From contig NZ_JABWMJ010000007.1 in the NCBI RefSeq assembly GCF_013366375.1, forward strand, positions 62,001 through 126,000: a stretch of DNA of 64,000 nt. The letters are read 5' to 3'. The notes beneath the pieces were generated by a model. The model saw only the letters and a program-made list of their open reading frames with translations, searched no databases and had not been told where the DNA came from. This document shows, piece after piece, positions 19,790 through 28,856 of this stretch. The DNA is from Rhizobacter koreensis. Lineage in GTDB: Bacteria; Pseudomonadota; Gammaproteobacteria; Burkholderiales; Burkholderiaceae_C. Each line of letters begins with the position of its first letter. Position 1 is the stretch's first letter. The translations under genes were made by a program, and so were the position numbers.

Positions 19790-21343
19790 TCACGCGCGCC
19801 GCATGAAGCTGCGCAGCCGGATCCCGGTCGCGAGCAGCGCGCCGAAGTAGACCAGCGCGGCGCCGCCGAGGCACGCCGCGAGCCAGCCGACGCGCGCCGC
19901 TTCGCTGCCGAGGCCGGTCCAGTCGATCGAGCGCTCCGCCAGGTGCAGCAACAGGCCGAGCAGCGCGCTCGCGAACACCACGCGCGCGGCGAAGCCCAGC
20001 CAGCCGGCCACCGGCTGGTACCAGCCGCCGCGACGCAGGCCGACGAACAGCCAGCCGGCATTGATCACCGCGCCGAGGCCGACCGAGAGCGCCAGGCCCG
20101 CATGTCCGAGGCGCGGCACGAACAGCAGGTTCATCAGCTGGGTCAGGATCAGCACAATCACCGCGATGCGGACCGGCGTGCGCAGATCCTGCCTTGCGTA
20201 GAAGCCCGGCGCGAGGATCTTCACGCCGATGAGACCGAGCAGGCCGCAGCCGTAGCCCATCAGCGCGAGCGCGGTCATCTGCACCGCGTGGGCGTCGAAC
20301 GCGCCGCGGTGGAAGAGCGACGCGACGAGGGCGCGCGGGAACACCAGGAGCGCCACCGCGCACGGCAGCGCGAGCAGCAGCACCAGGCGCAGACCCCAGT
20401 CCAGGAGCCCCGAGAACGCCTCGTGGTCGTCCTTGGCGCGCGCCGCGGCGAGCTGCGGGATCAGCACCGAGCCGAGCGCGACGCCGAGCAGCGCGGTCGG
20501 GAACTCCATCAGGCGGTCGGCGTAGCCGAGCCACGACACCGCGCCGACGCCCTGGCGCGACGCGATCTGGGTGTTGATCAGGACCGAGAGCTGCGCCACC
20601 GAGACGCCGAGCAGCGCCGGCGCCATCTGGCGCAGGACACGGCGCACGCCGGGGTGGCCGAGCGCCGCCCGCACCGCGCCCAGGCGCCAGCCGATGCGCG
20701 GCAGGCAGCCGATGCGGGCGAGCGCAGGGAACTGGATCGCGAGCTGCAGCACGCCGCCGAGCATCACGCCGATCGCGAGCGCATAGACCGGCTCGATGCC
20801 GTGGCGACCGAACATCGGACCGAGGCCGAGCGCGCCGACGATGAACGCGACGTTGAGCAGCACCGGCGTCGCCGCCGGGACGGCGAAGCGCTTCCAGGTG
20901 TTGAGGACGCCCGCGCTCAGCGAGACCAGCGAGATGAGCCCGATGTACGGAAACATCCAGCGCGTCATCACCACCGCCTGGTCGAAGCGCGCGAGGCCGC
21001 TCGCCATCAGCAGCACGACGAGAGGCGCGGCGATGACGCCGACGATGCAGGTGACGAGCAGCACCCAGAACAGGATCGTCGCGACCGAATCGATGAGGCG
21101 CTGGGTCGCGGCGTCGCCTTCGAGCGTGCGCGTGTGGGCGAGCACCGGAACGAACGCCTGCGTGAACGCGCCCTCCCCGAACAGGCGGCGCAACAGGTTC
21201 GGAATGCGGAACGCGACGTTGAACGCGTCCATCGCGGCGCCGGCGCCGAACATCGAGGCGACGACGACCTCGCGGGCGAGCCCCGTGACGCGCGAGACCA
21301 GCGTGAACAGCGAGATCGTCGAGGCAGCCCGCAGGAGATTCAT
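19790..21343 (-). CDS. murJ: Lipid II flippase MurJ
   Basis: 517 residues, about 14 membrane helices, starting MNLLRAASTISLFTLVSRVTG with the conserved LAREVVVASMFGAG, FRIPNLLRRLFGEGAF and an arginine-rich central cavity pattern. MurJ flips lipid II across the inner membrane for peptidoglycan synthesis. The ribosome binding site is poor. A TATAAT lies 50 bases upstream on the minus strand (21393-21398). It is divergent from rpsT, a very common arrangement. Confidence 0.96.
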   Translation of the reverse strand: MNLLRAASTISLFTLVSRVTGLAREVVVASMFGAGAAMDAFNVAFRIPNLLRRLFGEGAFTQAFVPVLAHTRTLEGDAATQRLIDSVATILFWVLLVTCIVGVIAAPLVVLLMASGLARFDQAVVMTRWMFPYIGLISLVSLSAGVLNTWKRFAVPAATPVLLNVAFIVGALGLGPMFGRHGIEPVYALAIGVMLGGVLQLAIQFPALARIGCLPRIGWRLGAVRAALGHPGVRRVLRQMAPALLGVSVAQLSVLINTQIASRQGVGAVSWLGYADRLMEFPTALLGVALGSVLIPQLAAARAKDDHEAFSGLLDWGLRLVLLLALPCAVALLVFPRALVASLFHRGAFDAHAVQMTALALMGYGCGLLGLIGVKILAPGFYARQDLRTPVRIAVIVLILTQLMNLLFVPRLGHAGLALSVGLGAVINAGWLFVGLRRGGWYQPVAGWLGFAARVVFASALLGLLLHLAERSIDWTGLGSEAARVGWLAACLGGAALVYFGALLATGIRLRSFMRRA

Positions 21344-21392
21344 GAGGAAAGGGCGCGGGCCGACGCGGCGGGCTCGGGTCGAAAGGCGGCGG

Positions 21393-21398
21393 ATTATA
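21393..21398 (-). promoter_or_regulatory. -10 box for murJ
   Basis: A perfect TATAAT on the minus strand, 50 bases before the murJ ATG. No clear -35 element is seen 16-18 bases upstream. It is placed back to back with the rpsT promoter. Confidence 0.5.
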
Positions 21399-21430
21399 GG
21401 GAGCCGTCACCTCGGCCCGGGGCTCCGGGT

Positions 21431-21459
21431 TTGCCGAGCCAGCTAGGGAATGCTAGAAT
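21431..21459 (+). promoter_or_regulatory. rpsT sigma-70 promoter
   Basis: A -35 box TTGCCG (21431-21436) and a -10 box TAGAAT (21454-21459) are separated by exactly 17 bases, 57 bases ahead of the rpsT ATG. Four of six and five of six bases match consensus. This is the clearest promoter in the window. Confidence 0.75.
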
Positions 21460-21515
21460 CGCGGTCTTTGCGGAAAGTCCGCAGTCAACAGAACCCACGA
21501 GAGACCGGCCCGACC

Positions 21516-21824
21516 ATGGCTACAGCGACCAAAGCGAAGAAAACCGTCCGTATTGCATCGGGCCTCAAGCGCGCCCGCCAGGATGTCAAGCTGAACGCCG
21601 CCAACACCGCGCTCCGCTCGCACTTCCGCACCGTCATCAAGAACGTGCAGAAGGCGGTCGACGCCGGTGACGCCGCCAAGGCCACCGAGCTCTTCAAGGT
21701 GGCCCAGCCGGTGATCGACTCGATCGCCGACAAGGGCATCTTCCACAAGAACAAGGCCGCGCGTCACAAGAGCCGCCTCGCTGCCAAGGTGAAGGCGCTC
21801 GCCGCACCGACGGCTTCGGCCTGA
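21516..21824 (+). CDS. rpsT: 30S ribosomal protein S20
   Basis: 102 residues starting [20 protein letters not shown], a slightly extended version of the usual bS20 opening, with [31 protein letters not shown] and [18 protein letters not shown]20 binds 16S rRNA early in 30S assembly. It is a single-gene unit with its own promoter (21431-21459) and a strong terminator (21857-21881). Confidence 0.97.
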   Translation: MATATKAKKTVRIASGLKRARQDVKLNAANTALRSHFRTVIKNVQKAVDAGDAAKATELFKVAQPVIDSIADKGIFHKNKAARHKSRLAAKVKALAAPTASA

Positions 21825-21856
21825 TCTTCCGCGCGGCGCGCCGCGCCTTGCCCTTG

Positions 21857-21881
21857 AAAAGGCCCGCAGTGCGGGCCTTTT
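21857..21881 (+). terminator. rho-independent terminator after rpsT
   Basis: An 11-base perfect stem AAAAGGCCCGC/GCGGGCCTTTT around a three-base loop AGT, with the U-run forming the end of the stem, 33 bases after the rpsT stop. The A-run on the left lets it act in both directions, which would also serve the convergent DUF3579 gene. Confidence 0.85.
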
Positions 21882-22017
21882 GCATGGCTGGTCGCGCCAT
21901 GCGGCACGTCCGCCCGCGACGCGCCTCCCGAGCCGCGCGCCGCGCGGCCGCGGCTCAAGCTCGAACGTGCATCGCGGCGACGCGCGGCGAAGGCGCGCGT
22001 CGCGGCCGCCTGCCAGT

Positions 22018-22344
22018 TCACCCGGGCGCGCCGCCCTCGGGCGGCCGCGGCCGCTCCGTCTCGCGCACCGTGAGGTCGTTGTCGCGGGCGAAGTTCATCA
22101 CGAAGTCCCACGCCATCGGCTCGAGGTCGCGCAGCGCCTCGCTGACGATGACGCACTTGATGCCGTCGATCACGCGCGGCACGCAGTACGGCGAGTAGCC
22201 GATGAACGAGGCGTAACTGCGCGGGCCGGCGCCCGGGCGGAAGCTCGACATCGCGCCCGCGAGACGTTCGGCCCAGTCGCTCGGGCGGAATGTCGCGCCG
22301 GTTCGGGTCACGCCCTGGATCACGAATTCACGCGGCTGCGCCAT
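22018..22344 (-). CDS. DUF3579 domain protein
   Basis: 108 residues starting MAQPREFVIQGVTRTGATFRP, then DWAERLAG, YSPYCVPRVIDGIKCVIV and LEPMAWDFVMNFARDNDLTV, the pattern of DUF3579, a betaproteobacterial family usually found beside argD/argF. Function unknown. The ATG at 22344 gives the family start. It is divergent from argD across 182 bases and convergent with rpsT. Confidence 0.85.
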   Translation of the reverse strand: MAQPREFVIQGVTRTGATFRPSDWAERLAGAMSSFRPGAGPRSYASFIGYSPYCVPRVIDGIKCVIVSEALRDLEPMAWDFVMNFARDNDLTVRETERPRPPEGGAPG

Positions 22345-22526
22345 GGATCGGTTCGAAGTGGTTGCGGCCTTGGGGAGCGCAGCTCGAAAGCGACCATTGT
22401 GCCGGCCCCCTATTGGCTGCGCCGACGAGCGGTCGACGCGCCCGGGAGGAGGACGACACGGCCGTAGAATCCGCCCTCCTGCGGACCCTGGCGTCCGCTC
22501 CTTGTCCATCGCCCGCGGAGCCGCCC

Positions 22527-23747
22527 ATGAACGCGCCCGAGAAAGTGCCGCTCACCTCGCCCGAACCGCACGTGATGGCGACCTACGGCCGGCTGCCGGT
22601 CGCGCTGTCGCACGGCGACGGCTGCTGGCTCTACGACGTCGACGGCAAGCGTTATCTCGACGGCCTCGGCGGCATCGCCGTCAACACGCTCGGCCACAAC
22701 CACCCGAAGTTCGTTCCCGCGCTGCAGGAGCAGGTCGCGCGAATGATCCACAGCTCCAACTACTACCTGGTGCCGCTGCAGGAGCAGCTCGCCGCGAAGC
22801 TCTGCGAGCTGTCGGGCCTGAGCAAGGTCTTCTTCTGCAACAGCGGCCTCGAGGCGAACGAGGCGGCGCTCAAGATCGCGCGCAAGTTCGGCCACGACCG
22901 CGGCATCGAGCGGCCCGAGATCATCGTCTACGAGGCGGCCTTCCACGGCCGCTCGATCGCGACGCTCTCGGCGACCGGCAACCCCAAGGTGCAGGCCGGG
23001 TTCGGGCCGCTCGTCGAGGGCTTCGTGCGGGTGCCGCTCAACGACGTCGCGGCGATCGAGCGTGCCGCCGTCGAGCGCCCGAACATCGTGGCGGTGTTCC
23101 TCGAGGTGATCCAGGGCGAAGGCGGGATCCGTCCGACCACGGTCGAATACCTGCGGGCGGTGCGCCGCGTCTGCGACGAGCGCGGCTGGCTGCTGATGCT
23201 CGACGAGGTGCAGTGCGGCATGGGGCGCACGGGCAAGTGGTTCGCGCACCAGTGGGCAGGGATCGTCCCCGACGTGATGCCGCTCGCCAAGGGCCTCGGC
23301 TCGGGCGTGCCGATCGGCGCGCTGGTCTGCGGGCCGAAGGCGGCCGACGTGTTCGGCCCCGGCAACCATGGCACGACCTTCGGCGGCAACCCGCTCGCCA
23401 TGCGCGCCGGCGTCGAGACGCTGCGCATCATGGAAGAGGACGGCCTGCTCGAGAACGCCGCGCGAATCGGCGCCGAGATCATCGACGGGCTGCGCCAAGG
23501 CCTCGACGGCGTGGCCGGCGTGGTCGACATCCGCGGCCAGGGGCTGATGATCGGCGTCGAGCTCGACCGACCGTGCGGCGCGCTGCTCGGCCAGGCCGCC
23601 GAGGCCGGGCTGATGATCAGCGTGACCGCCGACCGCGTCGTGCGCCTCTTGCCGCCGCTCGTGATGACGAGTGCCGAGGCGCGCCAGCTCCTCGAGATCC
23701 TGCTGCCGCTGATCAGGGGCTTCCTGCAAGACGCCCGGACCGCATGA
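22527..23747 (+). CDS. argD: Acetylornithine/succinyldiaminopimelate aminotransferase
   Basis: 406 residues, a fold-type I PLP aminotransferase of class III. Visible blocks are FCNSGLEANEAALKIAR, the PLP-contacting LDEVQCGMGRTG and the Schiff-base lysine in PLAKGLGSGVPIGA. It makes N-acetylornithine in arginine synthesis. The ATG at 22527 is preceded by a GGAG-type site. Its TGA overlaps the argF ATG. A TAGAAT at 22465-22470 upstream could be the -10 box, but no good -35 accompanies it. Confidence 0.94.
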   Translation: MNAPEKVPLTSPEPHVMATYGRLPVALSHGDGCWLYDVDGKRYLDGLGGIAVNTLGHNHPKFVPALQEQVARMIHSSNYYLVPLQEQLAAKLCELSGLSKVFFCNSGLEANEAALKIARKFGHDRGIERPEIIVYEAAFHGRSIATLSATGNPKVQAGFGPLVEGFVRVPLNDVAAIERAAVERPNIVAVFLEVIQGEGGIRPTTVEYLRAVRRVCDERGWLLMLDEVQCGMGRTGKWFAHQWAGIVPDVMPLAKGLGSGVPIGALVCGPKAADVFGPGNHGTTFGGNPLAMRAGVETLRIMEEDGLLENAARIGAEIIDGLRQGLDGVAGVVDIRGQGLMIGVELDRPCGALLGQAAEAGLMISVTADRVVRLLPPLVMTSAEARQLLEILLPLIRGFLQDARTA

Positions 23748-24661
23748 CGCTCAAGCACTTCCTGCAGTTCAAGGACTTCAGCGCCGACGAGATCCGCCAC
23801 CTCTTCGCGCGCACCGCGCTGATCAAGCGCCGCTTCAAGAGCTACGAGGCCTACACGCCGCTGGTCGATCGCACGCTCGCGATGATCTTCGAGAAGGCCT
23901 CGACGCGCACCCGCGTGAGCTTCGAGGCCGGCATGTACCAGCTCGGCGGCTCGGTGGTCAACCTCACCTCGAGCGACAGCCAGCTCGGCCGCGCCGAACC
24001 GATCGAGGACACCGCGCGCGTGGTCGGCCGCATGGTCGACATCGTCATGATCCGGACCTACGAGCAGGCCAAGATCGAGGCGTTCGCGGCGCACTCGCGG
24101 GTGCCGGTCATCAATGGTCTGACCGATGAGTTCCACCCCTGCCAGATCCTCGCCGACGTGTTCACCTGCATCGAGCAGCGCGGGTCGATCGACGGCAAGG
24201 TGGTGGCCTGGATCGGTGACGGCAACAACATGGCCAACACCTGGGCGCAGGCCGCGCAGCTGCTCGGCTTCACCTTGCACGTGAGCACGCCGCCCGGCTA
24301 CGAGCTCGACCTCGCCAAGGCGGGCGTCAGCGACGCCGGTTGCGTGAAGCGCTTCGCGACGCCGCTCGAGGCGTGCCGCGGCGCCGACGTCGTGACCACC
24401 GACGTCTGGACCAGCATGGGGTACGAGGCCGAGAACGAGGCGCGCCGCATCGCGTTCGCCGACTGGCGCGTCACGCCGGCGCTGATGGCCGCGGCCAACG
24501 CCGGCGCGCTCTTCATGCACTGCCTGCCCGCGCACCGCGGCGAGGAGGTCGACGCCGAGGTGATCGACGGCCCGCAGTCGGTGGTCTGGGACGAGGCGGA
24601 GAACCGCATGCACGTGCAGAAGGCGCTGCTCGAGTACCTCGTGCTCGGCCGGATCGACTGA
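23744..24661 (+). CDS. argF: Ornithine carbamoyltransferase
   Basis: 305 residues with the carbamoyl-phosphate site FEKASTRTRVSFEAG, the ornithine-side loop and the catalytic cysteine in FMHCLPAHRGEEV. It condenses ornithine and carbamoyl phosphate to citrulline. The ATG overlaps the argD stop, so the two successive arginine genes are coupled. Length is standard for the anabolic enzyme. Confidence 0.96.
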   Translation: MTLKHFLQFKDFSADEIRHLFARTALIKRRFKSYEAYTPLVDRTLAMIFEKASTRTRVSFEAGMYQLGGSVVNLTSSDSQLGRAEPIEDTARVVGRMVDIVMIRTYEQAKIEAFAAHSRVPVINGLTDEFHPCQILADVFTCIEQRGSIDGKVVAWIGDGNNMANTWAQAAQLLGFTLHVSTPPGYELDLAKAGVSDAGCVKRFATPLEACRGADVVTTDVWTSMGYEAENEARRIAFADWRVTPALMAAANAGALFMHCLPAHRGEEVDAEVIDGPQSVVWDEAENRMHVQKALLEYLVLGRID

Positions 24662-24782
24662 CCGCCCGGCGCCGCGCCGACGGCCCGATGCCTGCGCACC
24701 TCGATCGGCACGGCCTCGACGCCGCCCCCCGCCGTGCGGCGACGGCCCGTCTGGCCCTGACGGCCTCGCCCGCGCGGCGGTC

Positions 24783-25838
24783 ATGACCGCACGCCTCTTC
24801 ATCAGCTATCGCGCAAGCGATGGTGCCGACAAGGCGACGGCGCTGGCACGCGATCTCGAAGAGCTCTACGGCGACGAGCAGATCTTCCTCGACAAGGACG
24901 ACCTCGGCGCCGGCGTGCCGTGGCGCGCCGAGGTGGCGCGCACGCTGCAGGCGCGGCCGATCCTGCTGGTGCTGGTGACCCCCGACTATCTCGGCGCGAC
25001 CGACGCCGAGGGCCGGCGCCGCATCGACGACCCGCGCGATCCGACGCGCATCGAGCTTGCCGACGCGCTCGCGGCCAACGCGCACATCGTGCCGCTGATG
25101 TGCGACGGCGTGCCGGCGATCCCGGCATCGGCCGACCTGCCGCCGCCCTTCGACCAGCTGCTCGAACGCACCTGGCGGCGCCTGCGGGCCTACGACTGGC
25201 GCGAGGACTTCGCGCGGCTGGTGCGCGACCTCGATGGGCTCGGCCTCGAACGGCTCGGCGCGGGCGGCGGTGCCGCGACGGCGGCACTGGCGGCGGCAGC
25301 GAGGCGCCGCCGCCTCGTGGTCGGTGCGGCCGGGCTCGCGGTCGTGACGGCAGGCGCGGGCGGGTGGCTCTGGCTGCGCAGCCGGCAACGCGACCTCTCG
25401 GGCCGCTGGCGGGTGCGCATCGGCGCGCGCGGCGCGACCACCGCACGCACCGCCGACGCGATGCTGGTCGACGTGGTGCACGACGGCGCGACGATCCGCT
25501 TCGCGAGCGGGCCGGTCGACATCCGCAACGATCCCGACTGGCGCGACTACCGCGCGTTCTGGCGCCAGCGCACCGGCGCCGATCTCACGCACGTGCTCTA
25601 TCGCGCCGACGGCGAGGTGCTCACGCAATCGGGCGAGCCGATCGGCGCCGCGGTCGAGCGCGGCGCGCTGCTGCGCGTGACCGCAGCGCTGCGCGTGCTC
25701 ACCGAAGCCGGCGGCGAGCCGATCGACAGCGGGAGCTTTCGCGGCACGGTCGAGGACGACGACCGCCGCATTCGCGGCCGCCTCTGGCTCAACAGCGAGC
25801 AGGCCGAGCGCGTGGTCGAGCTGCGACGCGACGGCTGA
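24783..25838 (+). CDS. TIR domain protein with one membrane helix and a C-terminal beta-rich domain
   Basis: 351 residues. The N-terminal TIR domain (about 1-150) has the entry strand LFISYRASDG, the BB-loop-like LDKDDLGAGVPW (36-47), LLVLVTPDYL and an aligned glutamate, E91 in TRIELADAL, at the place of the NADase glutamate in bacterial TIRs. A basic run precedes a membrane helix near 177-198. The last 150 residues start LSGRWRVRIG and look like a periplasmic beta domain I do not recognise. It follows argF by 121 bases without a clear ribosome binding site. It could be a defence or signalling NADase, or a non-enzymatic scaffold; no partner gene is adjacent. Confidence 0.8.
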   Translation: MTARLFISYRASDGADKATALARDLEELYGDEQIFLDKDDLGAGVPWRAEVARTLQARPILLVLVTPDYLGATDAEGRRRIDDPRDPTRIELADALAANAHIVPLMCDGVPAIPASADLPPPFDQLLERTWRRLRAYDWREDFARLVRDLDGLGLERLGAGGGAATAALAAAARRRRLVVGAAGLAVVTAGAGGWLWLRSRQRDLSGRWRVRIGARGATTARTADAMLVDVVHDGATIRFASGPVDIRNDPDWRDYRAFWRQRTGADLTHVLYRADGEVLTQSGEPIGAAVERGALLRVTAALRVLTEAGGEPIDSGSFRGTVEDDDRRIRGRLWLNSEQAERVVELRRDG

Positions 25839-25861
25839 GGCTACCGGCGACGCACGGTCGC

Positions 25862-27109
25862 TCAGCGTGACGCGACCACCACCGTCTTCGCGGGGGCCTT
25901 CGCTGCGGGAGCGAGCGCCATGGCCGCGGCGGCGAGCCCTTCGACCGGCATGTGCTTCTCGCGCCACTCGGGCATGCCGCCGCGGAACCAGTAGACCCTG
26001 GTGAAGCCGGCGGCGACTGCCGCCTTCGATGCCTTGTACGACTTCCAGCACTCGGGCCCGTTGCACAGGAACAGCGTCGGCTTGTCCTTGGCCAGCTTGG
26101 CAAGCGCGCTGAAGTCGTCCTTGGACGCGTCGAAGTCGATCTCCTTGAGGCTCTTCTCGACGTAGGGCACCGAGATCGCGCCGGGTACGTGCTCGTTCTC
26201 GAACTCCTTGGTCGTGCGCGTGTCGACGATCACCACGTTCGACCTGGCGAGTTCGGCGACCTGCTCGGCGCTGACGCGCTGCGCGCCCTTGAGCGCCTCG
26301 GGCGTCGTGATGCCGAGCGAAGCCACGTAGGTGAACTGCCTCGCGGTGTCGGCGCTCGCCAGCTTGAAGCGCCCGACGCCGGTGATCGCGCCGTCGGGCG
26401 AGTTGATCCACGCCGCAAGGCGTGCGCAGTGCTGCTCGCAGAAGTCCTTGCGCACGACGAGGCTCATGCCGCCGGGCACCGGACGCGTCGTCTTGAGGAT
26501 GCGTGCCTTGCCGGGGTTCTCGGCGAGCCACTGCTTGGCCTGGGTCTCGTCGGCGACGGTGACGTCGGCCATGTCGAACGACAGCGCCACGAGGCCGCCG
26601 CCGCTGGTGTTGCCGTAGATCACCTTCGAGAAGCCCGCGAGCTTGACCCCCGAGTCGGTGAGCAGGCCCTTGGCGACGTAGCTGCGCAGCGAGTCCTGCT
26701 GCGGCAGATAGATCCGCTTGCCGGCGAGCTTGTCCATGCCGCCGATGTCGGTGCGCGCCACCAGCACGTAGGTCTGCTCGCGGCCGCTGGTCGCGAGCAG
26801 CCGGTACTGGTGCAGCGTCGCCGACGCGGTCGCGTGGGCCGGCGCGATGATGATCTCGTTCTCGACGGTTCGCGTCGCGCGCAGCACGTCGGCCATCGTC
26901 GAGGTCTGGGTGATCGTGGTCGCGCTGCCGAGCGCGCGGCCGAGCGACTGCGACGGCGCGAGCGAAGCGCTCAGCAGCACGTTGCCGGTCGAGTCGGCCG
27001 GGTCGACGCCGAGCAGCACGCGCACGTCGGCGAAGGTGACGGCGGGCAGTGCCAGCAGCGCGCTCGCGAAGGCGACACCGCGCAGCAGGCGGGAGGAAAT
27101 AGCAGGCAT
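25862..27109 (-). CDS. Periplasmic PhnD-like binding protein fused to a rhodanese domain
   Basis: 415 residues. Signal peptide about 1-27 (cleavage after TFA). Residues 28-250 resemble PhnD/phosphonate-type solute-binding proteins (IIIAPAHATASA, LAGKRIYLPQQDSL, FDMADVTVADE), with a cysteine pair C224/C228 in DFCEQHC. Residues 275-392 are a rhodanese domain: VIVDTRTTKEFENEHVPGA, active cysteine C349 in LFLCNGPECW, second cysteine C354, then FRGGMPEW. No permease or ATPase is nearby, so it is probably not a transport protein. It is the last gene after a response regulator, kinase and htrA on the same strand. A role in periplasmic sulfur or redox sensing is inference. Confidence 0.8.
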   Translation of the reverse strand: MPAISSRLLRGVAFASALLALPAVTFADVRVLLGVDPADSTGNVLLSASLAPSQSLGRALGSATTITQTSTMADVLRATRTVENEIIIAPAHATASATLHQYRLLATSGREQTYVLVARTDIGGMDKLAGKRIYLPQQDSLRSYVAKGLLTDSGVKLAGFSKVIYGNTSGGGLVALSFDMADVTVADETQAKQWLAENPGKARILKTTRPVPGGMSLVVRKDFCEQHCARLAAWINSPDGAITGVGRFKLASADTARQFTYVASLGITTPEALKGAQRVSAEQVAELARSNVVIVDTRTTKEFENEHVPGAISVPYVEKSLKEIDFDASKDDFSALAKLAKDKPTLFLCNGPECWKSYKASKAAVAAGFTRVYWFRGGMPEWREKHMPVEGLAAAAMALAPAAKAPAKTVVVASR

Positions 27110-27183
27110 GAACAGCTCCTGGTCCGGGCCGTTTTCAGCCCGCGCGGAGCTTAGGTCGCTGCCTTACGCCGTGCCTGCCGAGG

Positions 27184-27221
27184 CCGGAACGCGTGTGAAC
27201 ACAAATTCACAACGCGTCCGG
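27184..27221. repeat. 15-bp imperfect inverted repeat in the htrA - rhodanese-fusion spacer
   Basis: Arms 27184-27199 and 27206-27221 pair over 15 bases (CCGGA, CGCGT, GTGAA blocks) with one bulged A in each arm and a six-base loop CACAAA. It lies in the 133-base gap after the htrA stop on the minus strand. No U-run follows on either strand, so it is not a standard terminator. It could be an operator dyad, an mRNA-stabilising stem or an attenuator. Confidence 0.7.
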
Positions 27222-27242
27222 TTTCGGGTTTGAACGGCGCGC

Positions 27243-28772
27243 TCAGCCGATCTTTACCGGGACGAAGATCTTCTCGCCGTCGCGTTGGACGAGGAGAGCG
27301 ACGTTCTTCGGCTTGCCGCCGAGCACCTTGCGCACGGCATCGACCGACTCCACCGGCTTGCCGTTGATCGACAGCAGCACGTCGCCCGGCACCACGCCCG
27401 CCTTCGCCGCCGGACCGGTGACCTGCTCGACCACCAACCCTTCGTCGACATGAGCCTGACGGCGCTCGTCGCGCGTCAGCGGGCGCAGGGCCAGACCGAG
27501 GTGGCCGCCCTCGCCGGGCGCGGTCGCCGAATCGGCCGACGCCGTGGCGGCGTCGTCGGCACCGCCGAGGCGCGCCTCGATCACGCGCTCGGAGCGGTCG
27601 CGCCAGACCTTGAGCTTGACGCGCTCGCCGGGTGCCGACATGCCGATCACGCTCGAGAGCGCGCCCGAGCGCGTCACCGGCTCGTCGTTCACCGAGAGGA
27701 TCACGTCGCCGGGCTTGAGACCCGCGGCCGCCGCCGCACTGTTCGGCGCCACGCTGGCGACCAGCGCGCCGTCGAGACGGCTGAGCCCGAACGATTCGGC
27801 GAGCACCTGGTTGAGGTCCTGCACCGCGACGCCGAGCCGCCCGTGCGACGCCTTGCCGGTGGCGACGATCTGATCCTTGACCTTGAGCGCGACGTCGATC
27901 GGTATCGCGAACGACAGGCCCTGGAAACCGCCGCTGCGCGAATAGATCTGGGCGTTGATGCCGACCACCGCACCGCTGCCGTCGAACAGGGGACCGCCCG
28001 AATTGCCGGGATTGACCGCGGCGTCGGTCTGGATGAACGGCACCACGGCGTCGCCCGGCAGCGAGCGGCCCTTGGCGCTTACGATGCCCTGCGTCGCGGT
28101 CTGCTCGAGCCCGTACGGCGCGCCGATCGCGAGCACCGGATCGCCCACCTCGATCTGCTTCGGATCGCCGAGCCGGACCGTCGGCAAGCCCTTGGCGTCG
28201 ATGCGCAGCACCGCGATGTCGGTGGTGGTGTCGATGCCGAGCACCTTGGCGGCGTACTCGCGGCGGTCGCTCAGCTTGACGGTCACTTCCTTCGCCTCGC
28301 GAACGACGTGCGCGTTGGTGAGGATGAGACCGTCGCTCGTGACGATGAAGCCCGAGCCCATGCCGCGGAACGGCTGCACCGCCGGGCCGCCGCGGCCCTG
28401 GAAGCCGGGCATGCCGCGGAAGAACTTGAAGAACGGATCGTCCTCAACGCCGGGCGGCAGGCCGCTCTCCTCGGCGGTGACCTTGTGGACGCCCTCGACG
28501 CTGATGCCGACGACGGCGGGCGCCGACTGCTTGACGATGGCCCGGTAGTTCGGCACCAGGGCACCGCCTGCGACCGGCGCCGGAGCGACCGCGGCCGGCG
28601 TCGTCGGCGTGCTGCTGGCGGGCGCCAGTGCGACCTGCGTGGCGGTGGTGGCGGACGCGGCGTTGGCGTCGCCGCCCCTGATCCAGTGCGGAACCAGGTT
28701 GAAGGCGCCGGCGGTGCCGACGACCAGCACGCCCGCGGTGGCGAGCGCGGCAGCGAGGGGTTTGAACTTCAT
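27243..28772 (-). CDS. Do-family serine endoprotease (HtrA/DegP/MucD-like)
   Basis: 509 residues from the ATG at 28772, which has GGAG six bases upstream; an ATG six bases earlier (28778) abuts the GGAG and is less likely. Signal anchor at 5-24, an Ala/Pro-rich linker, then a trypsin-like domain with triad H155 (TNAHVV), D185 (TTDIAVL) and S258 (NPGNSGGPL), and two PDZ domains. Periplasmic HtrA proteases degrade or refold damaged envelope proteins. It lies downstream of a two-component system, and a CTTAAC direct repeat 80-100 bases upstream suggests control by that regulator. Confidence 0.94.
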   Translation of the reverse strand: MKFKPLAAALATAGVLVVGTAGAFNLVPHWIRGGDANAASATTATQVALAPASSTPTTPAAVAPAPVAGGALVPNYRAIVKQSAPAVVGISVEGVHKVTAEESGLPPGVEDDPFFKFFRGMPGFQGRGGPAVQPFRGMGSGFIVTSDGLILTNAHVVREAKEVTVKLSDRREYAAKVLGIDTTTDIAVLRIDAKGLPTVRLGDPKQIEVGDPVLAIGAPYGLEQTATQGIVSAKGRSLPGDAVVPFIQTDAAVNPGNSGGPLFDGSGAVVGINAQIYSRSGGFQGLSFAIPIDVALKVKDQIVATGKASHGRLGVAVQDLNQVLAESFGLSRLDGALVASVAPNSAAAAAGLKPGDVILSVNDEPVTRSGALSSVIGMSAPGERVKLKVWRDRSERVIEARLGGADDAATASADSATAPGEGGHLGLALRPLTRDERRQAHVDEGLVVEQVTGPAAKAGVVPGDVLLSINGKPVESVDAVRKVLGGKPKNVALLVQRDGEKIFVPVKIG

Positions 28773-28856
28773 GAGCATCTCCAGCGTGTTGGGTGCGCCA
28801 CCGTGGCGCTCGACGCTGAAGATAGGGATGCCGGGTTAGGACTCCATGAGGCGAGG

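Noticed and set aside
18815-21670. Long open frame (about 950 codons) opposite SirB1 and murJ
   Set aside because: Shadow of murJ codon bias; no conserved blocks, highly charged composition.
24783-25838. Calling the TIR gene part of a Thoeris or CBASS system
   Set aside because: No ThsA, cyclase, CD-NTase or other defence gene lies within reach in the window.
25862-27109. Calling the binding-protein fusion a phosphonate transporter component
   Set aside because: No permease or ATPase gene nearby and the C-terminal rhodanese domain is not found in transport binding proteins.
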